The notes beneath the pieces are model-generated. The model did no database searches. It was not told the DNA's origin and saw nothing but the letters and a program-made list of their open reading frames with translations. From assembly GCF_005981925.1 (NCBI RefSeq), contig NZ_VBVX01000013.1, positions 1 through 44,445 on the forward strand: a stretch of DNA of 44,445 nucleotides. The letters run 5' to 3'. The stretch's first letter is position 1, and every line of letters starts with the position of its first letter. A program made the position numbers and the translations under genes. This stretch comes from Streptomyces albidochromogenes. Lineage in GTDB: Bacteria > Actinomycetota > Actinomycetes > Streptomycetales > Streptomycetaceae. This document shows, piece after piece, positions 32,916 through 44,445 of the stretch.

Positions 32916-33814
32916 CCACCTACACCGACGCCCAAGTCCCGCCCGGGAGCAAGGTCGCCATGGCCCCCGCCACGCCGAACGCCCCGCTGCGAGGCCGGCG
33001 CTCCCCGCTGGCCTCGGTCGGCCTTCACGCCACGCTCGTCGTCGCGTCCGTGATCGCCGTGTTCCCCGTGCTGTGGGTCCTGCTGACCTCGCTCAAGCCG
33101 CCGGCGTACGCGACCAGCACCGACTTCTTCAAGGACACGACGCTCACCAACTACACGAACCTCCTGAACGACACCCCGTTCCTGACCTGGTTCGCCAACT
33201 CGCTGCTCGTCGCGGGCCTGACCACCGTCATCGGTGTCTTCGTCGCCGCCACGACCGGCTACGCCGTGAGTCGCTTCCGGTTCCCCGGCAAGCGCGGCCT
33301 GATGTGGACCCTGCTCATCACGCAGATGTTCCCCGTCGCGGTCCTGATCGTGCCGATCTACAACATCATGTCGAGCATGGGCCTGCTCAACCAGCCGGTC
33401 GGCCTGGTGATCACGTACCTCACGATCGCCGTGCCGTTCTGCGCCTGGATGATGAAGGGCTTCTTCGACACCATCCCGCGCGAGATCGACGAGTCGGGCC
33501 AGGTCGACGGCCTCACCCCGTTCGGCACCTTCTGGCGGCTGATCCTGCCGCTCGCCAAGCCCGGCATCGCGGTGACCGCGTTCTACTCCTTCGTCACCGC
33601 CTGGGGCGAGGTGGCGTACGCCTCCGCCTTCATGGTCGGCGACGAGAACCTGACCCTCGCGGGCGGCCTCCAGAAGTTCGTCAACCAGTACGGCGCCCAG
33701 TGGGGGCCGATGGCCGCCGCTTCCGTGCTGATCGCCGTCCCGGCCGCGCTGGTCTTCCTCTTCGCCCAGCGCCACCTGGTGACCGGCGTCTCCGCCGGAG
33801 CCGTCAAGGGCTGA
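32912..33814 (+). CDS. malG: Maltose/maltodextrin ABC transporter permease MalG
   Basis: 300 residues, GTG start within the malF stop, with CAGGGAG upstream. Six hydrophobic segments begin at TLVVASVIAVFPVLWVLLTS. The EAA loop appears as EIDESGQVDGLTPFGTFWRLILPLAKPG, a usual MalG-type variant. The ending, LFLFAQRHLVTGVSAGAVKG, is the classic MalG tail. A stable hairpin follows, before the glucosidase gene. Confidence 0.95.
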   Translation: MTTYTDAQVPPGSKVAMAPATPNAPLRGRRSPLASVGLHATLVVASVIAVFPVLWVLLTSLKPPAYATSTDFFKDTTLTNYTNLLNDTPFLTWFANSLLVAGLTTVIGVFVAATTGYAVSRFRFPGKRGLMWTLLITQMFPVAVLIVPIYNIMSSMGLLNQPVGLVITYLTIAVPFCAWMMKGFFDTIPREIDESGQVDGLTPFGTFWRLILPLAKPGIAVTAFYSFVTAWGEVAYASAFMVGDENLTLAGGLQKFVNQYGAQWGPMAAASVLIAVPAALVFLFAQRHLVTGVSAGAVKG

Positions 33815-33835
33815 CCGCCCGCCTCGCACACGTCT

Positions 33836-33870
33836 GCGGCGCCGGGCCGCGCACCAGGACCCGGCGCCGC
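33836..33870 (+). promoter_or_regulatory. Intercistronic hairpin, malG / alpha-glucosidase
   Basis: Perfect 11-bp stem GCGGCGCCGGG / CCCGGCGCCGC with a 13-nt loop, in the only sizeable gap of the operon (83 bp). It may be an attenuator, a processing site or an mRNA stabiliser. It is not followed by a U-tract and the next gene lacks its own obvious promoter. Confidence 0.6.
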
Positions 33871-33897
33871 TCCCACCCCATGACTTCCAGGGACGAC

Positions 33898-35577
33898 ATG
33901 ACCCAGCACCTCGCTGCTCCCACCGCCCCCACCAGTGCCGCCGCCTCCGGCAACGAGCGCACCGGCTGGTGGCGCGACGCGGTGATCTACCAGGTCTATC
34001 CGCGCAGCTTCGCCGACGGCAACGGCGACGGCATGGGCGATCTCGAAGGAGTACGCCGCCGCCTGCCGTACCTGCGTGACCTCGGCGTCGACGCTGTCTG
34101 GCTCAGCCCCTTCTACGCCTCGCCGCAGGCCGACGCCGGCTACGACGTCGCCGACTACCGGGCCATCGACCCCATGTTCGGCACCCTGCTCGACGCCGAC
34201 GCCCTGATCCGCGACGCCCACGACCTGGGCCTGCGCATCATCGTCGACCTGGTGCCCAACCACTCCTCCGACCAGCACGAGTGGTTCAAGCGCGCCCTCA
34301 AGGAGGGCCCCGGCTCCGCCCTGCGCGAGCGCTACCACTTCCGGCCCGGCAAGGGCGACGACGGCGAACTCCCGCCGAACGACTGGGAGTCCATCTTCGG
34401 CGGGCCCGCCTGGACCCGTACGGCGAACCCGGACGGCACGCCCGGCGACTGGTACCTGCACCTGTTCGCGCCCGAGCAGCCCGACTTCAACTGGGAGCAC
34501 CCGGCCGTCGCGGACGAGTTCCGCTCCATCCTGCGCTTCTGGCTCGACATGGGCGTCGACGGCTTCCGTATCGACGTGGCGCACGGCCTGGTCAAGGCCG
34601 AGGGCCTGCCGGACCTCGGCAGCCACGACCAGCTGAAGCTGCTCGGCAACGACGTCATGCCCTTCTTCGACCAGGACGGCGTGCACGAGATCTACCGCTC
34701 CTGGCGGCGCATCCTCGACGAGTACCCGGGCGAGCGCATCGGCGTGGCCGAGGCGTGGACGCCGACCGTGGAGCGTACGGCCAACTACGTGCGCCCCGAC
34801 GAGCTGCACCAGGCGTTCAACTTCCAGTACCTCGGCACGGAGTGGGACGCCGCCGCGCTGCGCGAGGTCATCGACGTGTCGCTCGCCGCGATGCGGCCCG
34901 TCGGCGCGCCCGCGACCTGGGTGCTGTCCAACCACGACGTGACCCGGCACGCGACCCGGTTCGCCAACCCGCCCGGTCTCGGCACCCAGATCCGCACCCC
35001 CGGCGACCGCGAACTCGGCCTGCGGCGGGCCCGCGCGGCGACGCTGCTGATGCTGGCGCTGCCCGGTTCGGCGTACGTCTACCAGGGCGAGGAGCTCGGA
35101 CTGCCGGACGTCACCGACCTGCCCGACGAGGCCCGCCAGGACCCGTCCTTCTTCCGCGCGGAGGGCCAGGACGGCTTCCGCGACGGGTGCCGGGTGCCGA
35201 TCCCCTGGACGGCCGCGGGGCCGTCCCACGGCTTCGGCACGGGCGGCAGCTGGCTGCCGCAGCCGGCCGGCTGGGGCGAGCTGAGCGTCGAGACGCAGAG
35301 CGGCGACCCGGGCTCGACCCTGGAGCTGTACCGCTCGGCGCTGGCCGTACGCCGCGACCACCCGGGTCTCGGCGCGGGCACCGACGTGGCCTGGCTGGAC
35401 GCGCCGCAGGGAGTGGTGGCCTTCGCCCGCGAGGGCTTCGTCTGCACCGTCAACACGACCGGCGCGGCGATACGCATCCCCGCACCCGGCCGCGTGCTGC
35501 TGGCCAGCGGTGAAGTCGCTTACGACGAGGGCGACTTCGACCTGCCCGCCGACACCACGGTGTGGTGGACGGTGTGA
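33898..35577 (+). CDS. aglA: Cytoplasmic GH13 alpha-glucosidase, copy 2 (AglA-like)
   Basis: 559 residues from ATG 33898, chosen over ATG 33880 because CAGGGA sits just ahead. Catalytic residues are Asp226 (DGFRIDVAHG), Glu285 (GVAEAWTPT) and Asp347 (LSNHDVTRH). Long stretches match copy 1 (WWRDAVIYQVY, SPQAD, GYDVADYR, RPDELHQAFNFQ), so the pair is a duplication. No signal peptide. It hydrolyses maltooligosaccharides imported by MalEFG. It is the fourth gene of the operon, as aglA is in S. coelicolor, and overlaps the LacI gene behind it. Confidence 0.94.
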   Translation: MTQHLAAPTAPTSAAASGNERTGWWRDAVIYQVYPRSFADGNGDGMGDLEGVRRRLPYLRDLGVDAVWLSPFYASPQADAGYDVADYRAIDPMFGTLLDADALIRDAHDLGLRIIVDLVPNHSSDQHEWFKRALKEGPGSALRERYHFRPGKGDDGELPPNDWESIFGGPAWTRTANPDGTPGDWYLHLFAPEQPDFNWEHPAVADEFRSILRFWLDMGVDGFRIDVAHGLVKAEGLPDLGSHDQLKLLGNDVMPFFDQDGVHEIYRSWRRILDEYPGERIGVAEAWTPTVERTANYVRPDELHQAFNFQYLGTEWDAAALREVIDVSLAAMRPVGAPATWVLSNHDVTRHATRFANPPGLGTQIRTPGDRELGLRRARAATLLMLALPGSAYVYQGEELGLPDVTDLPDEARQDPSFFRAEGQDGFRDGCRVPIPWTAAGPSHGFGTGGSWLPQPAGWGELSVETQSGDPGSTLELYRSALAVRRDHPGLGAGTDVAWLDAPQGVVAFAREGFVCTVNTTGAAIRIPAPGRVLLASGEVAYDEGDFDLPADTTVWWTV

Positions 35578-36605
35578 CCGTCCCCGCGCCGCGGCTGGCG
35601 CACATCGCGGAGCACGCCTGTGTCAGTGAGGCCACCGTGAGCCGGGTGCTGAACGGCAAGCCGGGCGTCGCGGACACCACGCGTCAGCGGGTGCTCGCGG
35701 CGCTCGACGTCCTCGGCTACGAACGCCCCGTACGGCTGCGGCGGCGCAGCGCGGGCCTGATCGGCCTGGTGACGCCGGAGCTGACCAACCCGATCTTCCC
35801 GGCGTTCGCCCAGGTCGTCGAGCAGGTCCTGGCGGGGCACGGCTACACACCGGTGCTCTGCACCCAGCAGCCGGGCGGCGTGACCGAGGACGAACTCGTC
35901 GAGCAGCTGGTGGAGCGCGGGGTGGGCGGCATCGTCTTCCTCTCCGGGCTGCACGCCGACCTGTCGACCGACCCCGCGCGGTACGCCGACCTGGCGGCGC
36001 GCGGGGTCCCGTTCGTCCTCATCAACGGCTACAACGAGGCGATCAGCGCGCCGTTCGTCTCACCGGACGACCACGCCGCGATGCGGATGGCCGTGGGCCA
36101 CCTCGCCGAGCTCGGCCACGAGCGGATCGGCCTCGCGGTCGGCCCGCGGCGGTACGTCCCGTCCCGCCGCAAGAGGGAGGGCTTCGTCGACGCGCTCGGC
36201 AGCACGCTGCACATGACCGCGGGTGAGGCGGAACTCCTCGTCCAGCACACCCTGTTCAGCGTGGAGGGGGGACAGGTCGCGGCCGGCGCGCTGCTCGACA
36301 AGGGGTGCACGGGCATCGTCTGTGCCAGCGACATGATGGCGCTCGGGGTGGTGCGGGCGGCGCGCGAGCGCGGTCTGGAGGTGCCCGACGACCTGTCGGT
36401 GGTGGGCTTCGACGACTCGCAGCTGATCGCCTTCACCAATCCGCCCTTGACCACCGTGCGCCAGCCGGTGCAGGCGATGGCGACCGCCGCGGTCGGCGCG
36501 CTGCTGGAGGAGCTGGGCGGCAGCCCGGTCCAGCGCACGGAGTACGTGTTCCAGCCGGAGCTCGTCGTGCGCGACTCGACGGCTCCGGCGCGGCCCCGCG
36601 GATAG
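35574..36605 (+). CDS. LacI-family regulator, copy 2 (MalR paralogue)
   Basis: 343 residues if the GTG at 35574 is used; it overlaps the glucosidase stop by 4 bp (GTGA). GTGs at 35562 and 35565 are alternatives. The recognition helix (SEATVSRVLNGKPGV) is identical to copy 1, and long runs such as VLGYERPVRLRRRSAGL are shared. Two usually strict HTH residues differ: LAHIA for LADIA, and ACVSEATV for AGVSEATV. The ligand core is intact (IVCASDMMALGVVRAA). It is probably translated with the alpha-glucosidase; it may compete with copy 1 for the same operators or respond to another sugar. Confidence 0.9.
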   Translation: MTVPAPRLAHIAEHACVSEATVSRVLNGKPGVADTTRQRVLAALDVLGYERPVRLRRRSAGLIGLVTPELTNPIFPAFAQVVEQVLAGHGYTPVLCTQQPGGVTEDELVEQLVERGVGGIVFLSGLHADLSTDPARYADLAARGVPFVLINGYNEAISAPFVSPDDHAAMRMAVGHLAELGHERIGLAVGPRRYVPSRRKREGFVDALGSTLHMTAGEAELLVQHTLFSVEGGQVAAGALLDKGCTGIVCASDMMALGVVRAARERGLEVPDDLSVVGFDDSQLIAFTNPPLTTVRQPVQAMATAAVGALLEELGGSPVQRTEYVFQPELVVRDSTAPARPRG

Positions 36606-36635
36606 CGGCCCGGGGGACGCCACGGGCGCGAAGGC

Positions 36636-36717
36636 GCCGGTGCGGGTGCGGGCACCGGCCCGGCCGGTCGGGCGCGTGGGGCCCGGGCGTGCCCGGACCC
36701 CCGGCCGGCCGGGCCGG
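36636..36717 (+). terminator. Overlapping hairpins after malR copy 2
   Basis: GCCGGTGC (36636-36643) pairs with GCACCGGC (36652-36659). A larger 13-bp stem pairs CCGGCCCGGCCGG (36655-36667) with its complement at 36705-36717. The two share bases 36655-36659, so they exclude each other. The likeliest role is termination of the malEFG operon. Confidence 0.5.
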
Positions 36718-36748
36718 AGTAGGGGAGAAGGTAGCAGAGCCGCAACTG

Positions 36749-36767
36749 CTTGCGAAAGGGCTTGCAG
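36749..36767. promoter_or_regulatory. MalR-type operator, distal amylase site
   Basis: Direct repeat CTTGCG (36749-36754), six bases, CTTGCAG (36761-36767); a CGCAA at 36741-36745 adds an inverted half. About 200 bp before the amylase start. Confidence 0.55.
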
Positions 36768-36867
36768 AGCCGGAACTCTCAGGTTTCCAGCAGGTTAGCG
36801 GGATGCGTCACAAGGGTTGACCCCGCTGGTCAGGGCTCGTACGGTCTGCTCCGCGGCAGGGTTTCAT

Positions 36868-36882
36868 TTCTTGCTGCAAGAA
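36868..36882. promoter_or_regulatory. MalR-type operator, proximal amylase site
   Basis: TTCTTGCTGCAAGAA: perfect 7-bp arms around a single T, 83 bp before the amylase start. It contains overlapping CTTGC and GCAAG halves. The rest of the 36606-36964 region (359 bp) holds the operon terminator, this and the distal operator, GGAGGAA before the amylase, and no gene. Confidence 0.65.
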
Positions 36883-36964
36883 CCTTCAAGCCTTGAGGGC
36901 AAGGCGCGTTGCCGCGCGAGGCTGCACCGTCGCACCCGCACCTCCCCCCATGCAGGAGGAACCA

Positions 36965-38662
36965 ATGGCTCGCAGACCCTTCTCTGCCGCGCTCGCCCTC
37001 ACCCTCGCCGCCGGTACGGCCGTCCTGGCGGCCCCGGCCTCGCCCGCGCAGGCCGCCCCGCCCGGAACCAAGGACGTCACCGCGGTCCTCTTCGAGTGGA
37101 AGTTCGACTCGGTCGCCAAGGAGTGCACGCGGACGCTCGGACCGGCCGGTTACGGCTTCGTCCAGGTGTCCCCTCCGCAGGAGCACATCCAGGGCGGCCA
37201 GTGGTGGACCTCGTACCAGCCCGTCAGCTACAAGATCGCGGGACGGCTCGGTGACCGCGCCGCGTTCGCCAACATGGTCAACGCCTGCCACGCGGCGGGC
37301 GTCAAGGTCGTCGCCGACAGCGTCATCAACCACATGGCGGCCGGCAACGGCACCGGCACCGGCGGCTCGTCGTACGAGAAGTACAACTACCCCGGCGTGT
37401 ACTCCGGCGCCGACCTCGACGACTGCCGCTCGCAGGTATCCAACTACGGCGACCGGGGCAACGTACAGAACTGCGAGCTCGTCGGGCTCGCCGACCTGGA
37501 CACCGGCGAGGACTACGTGCGCGGCCGGATCGCCGCGTACCTGAACGACCTGCTCTCGCTGGGCGTCGACGGTTTCCGGATCGACGCGGCCAAGCACATG
37601 CCGGCCGCCGACCTCGCCAACATCAAGTCCCGGCTGAACAACCCGGGCGTGTACTGGAAGCACGAAGCCATCCACGGCGCGGGCGAGGCGGTCTCGCCGA
37701 GCGAGTACCTGGGCTCGGGCGACGTGCAGGAGTTCCGGTACGGCCGCAGCCTCAAGCAGGTCTTCAACAACGAGAACCTCGCGAACCTGAAGAACTTCGG
37801 CGAGGGCTGGGGCTTCATGGAGAGCGGAAAGTCCTCCGTCTTCGTCGACAACCACGACACCGAGCGCGGCGGCGACACCCTCACCTACAAGGACGGCGCC
37901 ACGTACACCCTCGCCGGTGTCTTCATGCTGGCCTGGCCCTACGGCTCTCCGGACGTCCACTCCGGCTACGAGTGGTCGGACAAGGACGCGGGCCCGCCCA
38001 ACGGGGGCACGGTGAACGCCTGTTACAGCGACGGGTGGAAGTGCCAGCACAACTGGAACGAGATCAAGAGCATGGTCGGCCTGCGGAACGTGGCGCGCGG
38101 TCAGGGCGTCACGAACTGGTGGGACAACGGCGGTGACCGGATCGCCTTCGGACGCGGCGACAAGGCGTACGTGGCCATCAACCACGAGGGCTCCTCGCTG
38201 ACCCGTACCTTCCAGACCTCGCTCGCGGCCGGCACCTACTGCGACGTCCAGAGCAACACCGCCGTGACGGTGGGCAGCTCGGGCCAGTTCACGGCCACCC
38301 TCGGCGCCCACACCGCCCTCGCGCTGCACGTGAACGCCAGAACCTGCGGCAGCGGCCCGGCGCCGGTCTCGGCCGGCGCCTCGTTCCACGTCAACGCCAC
38401 CACCACGCCCGGCCAGAACATCTACGTCACCGGCGACCAGAGCGCGCTCGGCAACTGGAACACCGCCGCGGCGGTCAAGCTCGACCCGGCGGGCTACCCG
38501 GTGTGGAAGCTCGACGTCGCCCTGCCCGCCGGAACGCCGTTCGCGTACAAGTACGTCCGCAAGGACGCCGCCGGCGCGGTGACCTGGGAGAGCGGCGCCA
38601 ACCGCACCGCCACCGTCCCCGCGAGCGGCAAGGTCACGCTGAACGACACCTGGCGCGACTGA
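36965..38662 (+). CDS. aml: Secreted alpha-amylase with C-terminal CBM20
   Basis: 565 residues. A Sec signal ([20 protein letters not shown]) ends at about AQA/APP (30/31). GH13 residues are Asp207 ([10 protein letters not shown]), Glu234 (YWKHEAIHG) and Asp298 ([10 protein letters not shown]), the animal-like Streptomyces amylase type. Three or more Cys pairs are probable. After about residue 470, [27 protein letters not shown] starts a CBM20 starch-binding domain running to the end. It makes maltooligosaccharides for the neighbouring importer. A strong GGAGGAA site precedes the ATG, and two CTTGC operators lie upstream, so MalR control is likely. Confidence 0.96.
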   Translation: MARRPFSAALALTLAAGTAVLAAPASPAQAAPPGTKDVTAVLFEWKFDSVAKECTRTLGPAGYGFVQVSPPQEHIQGGQWWTSYQPVSYKIAGRLGDRAAFANMVNACHAAGVKVVADSVINHMAAGNGTGTGGSSYEKYNYPGVYSGADLDDCRSQVSNYGDRGNVQNCELVGLADLDTGEDYVRGRIAAYLNDLLSLGVDGFRIDAAKHMPAADLANIKSRLNNPGVYWKHEAIHGAGEAVSPSEYLGSGDVQEFRYGRSLKQVFNNENLANLKNFGEGWGFMESGKSSVFVDNHDTERGGDTLTYKDGATYTLAGVFMLAWPYGSPDVHSGYEWSDKDAGPPNGGTVNACYSDGWKCQHNWNEIKSMVGLRNVARGQGVTNWWDNGGDRIAFGRGDKAYVAINHEGSSLTRTFQTSLAAGTYCDVQSNTAVTVGSSGQFTATLGAHTALALHVNARTCGSGPAPVSAGASFHVNATTTPGQNIYVTGDQSALGNWNTAAAVKLDPAGYPVWKLDVALPAGTPFAYKYVRKDAAGAVTWESGANRTATVPASGKVTLNDTWRD

Positions 38663-38709
38663 CCCCGTCCCCTTCCCCGTTCCGCCCGTACCACCGAGGA
38701 GTCCCCGCT

Positions 38710-44028
<5,319 letters not shown>

Positions 44029-44082
44029 CACCCGGGGACAGGGGGACGCCCTCCGAGCACCCCACCGCGTCACCTGCCCGGC

Positions 44083-44122
44083 CGGGCCGGCGGCCCCCGC
44101 TCAGCGGGAGCCCGCCGGCCCG
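44083..44122. terminator. Bidirectional terminator, pullulanase / GNAT
   Basis: Outer perfect 11-bp stem CGGGCCGGCGG / CCGCCGGCCCG (44083-44093 / 44112-44122) with an inner CCCGC-TCA-GCGGG hairpin, between convergent genes. Confidence 0.8.
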
Positions 44123-44141
44123 TCCGGCGTTCCGGGCACCG

Positions 44142-44445
44142 CTACAGCCGCCGCTCCAGCAGCGTCACCCCGTACGACGCCCCGCCCGGGCCGCCGTCCT
44201 TGGCCGGCTGTTCGCCCACCACCCGGTAGCCCGCCTCCTCGTAGTAGGCGCGCAGCCTCGGGTTCGACGTCAGGCAGTCGAGCCGGGCCAGCTCGCGCCC
44301 GGCCTCCGCGATCCGCCGTTCCGCCCGGGCGAGCAGCGTGCGCCCCAGCCCCGGCGGCGCGGTCGCGCGGTCCATCATCAGGCGGTGCACGTACCCGGCG
44401 ACCGGCGGCTGGACCCCCCACGCGGGCTCGTCGTCCCACCACAGC
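44142..44445 (-). CDS. GNAT acetyltransferase, 5' end cut by the window
   Basis: About 101 codons are visible up to the right edge. The GNAT acetyl-CoA-binding region is clear: GYVHRLMMDRATAPPGLGRTLLARAE (by position the A motif with the R/Q-x-x-G-x-G/A-like PPGLG), then LDCLTSNPRLRAYYEEAGY (B motif) and a C-terminal SYGVTLLERRL. It would transfer an acetyl group from acetyl-CoA to an amine; the substrate cannot be told. A GTG inside the fold exists but is not a real start, because the frame runs open to base 44445. Confidence 0.85.
   Translation of the reverse strand, partial: LWWDDEPAWGVQPPVAGYVHRLMMDRATAPPGLGRTLLARAERRIAEAGRELARLDCLTSNPRLRAYYEEAGYRVVGEQPAKDGGPGGASYGVTLLERRL

Noticed and set aside
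33815..33897. Separate promoter for alpha-glucosidase 2
   Set aside because: No -10/-35 pair or CTTGC site was seen in the 83-bp gap; the hairpin is the only element.

Overview
This is high-GC actinobacterial chromosome, almost certainly Streptomyces: strong G/C third-position bias, GTG starts, GTGA/ATGA overlaps, and a familiar core set (glnE next to a GlnA2-type glutamine synthetase, DUF3105, DUF6328, a malEFG operon without its own ATPase). About 35 protein genes were found. No tRNA, rRNA, CRISPR array, insertion sequence or phage gene was recognised, so this looks like conserved core-arm DNA rather than an island. Both edges cut through genes.

Region 1 (1-14.6 kb): the C-terminal TPR part of an AfsR/SARP-like regulator, interrupted by a 141-bp palindrome at the window edge. 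Facing it is a DrrAB-type ABC exporter operon whose upstream region carries four contiguous 11-bp direct repeats. Then come panB (pantothenate/CoA), a membrane-anchored endonuclease/exonuclease/phosphatase-fold protein, an MFS efflux pump, nadE (NAD synthesis), small envelope proteins (DUF4190, DUF998), an alpha/beta hydrolase, a coupled DUF3105-DUF305 pair with metal-ligand motifs, an F420/luciferase-like oxidoreductase and a VOC protein.

Region 2 (14.8-18.6 kb): an unknown cytosolic protein coupled to a DUF6328 membrane protein, then a cold-adaptation group (DEAD-box helicase and cold-shock protein with a long structured leader) and a MerR-like regulator.

Region 3 (18.8-27.6 kb): the GlnA2-type glutamine synthetase-family enzyme, a pyridoxamine-phosphate-oxidase-fold protein, a secreted or anchored PIG-L deacetylase with a long beta-rich tail, glnE and a PAP2 phosphatase.

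Region 4 (27.6-44.0 kb): an extended starch and maltodextrin locus. Two alpha-glucosidase/LacI-regulator pairs flank malEFG: one divergent (aglA-like then malR on the minus strand), one at the end of the malEFG operon on the plus strand. Downstream lie a secreted alpha-amylase with a C-terminal starch-binding domain and a 1772-residue secreted protein with both an amylase and a pullulanase catalytic domain. CTTGC/GCAAG repeats occur in the malE/alpha-glucosidase divergent region and upstream of the amylase, which suggests one MalR-type regulon. The implied flow is: extracellular amylase and pullulanase cut starch, MalE binds the oligosaccharides, MalFG import them (probably powered by a remote MsiK-type ATPase), and cytoplasmic alpha-glucosidases release glucose.

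The window ends in a truncated GNAT acetyltransferase. All functional calls rest on reading motifs by eye; no database search was run.
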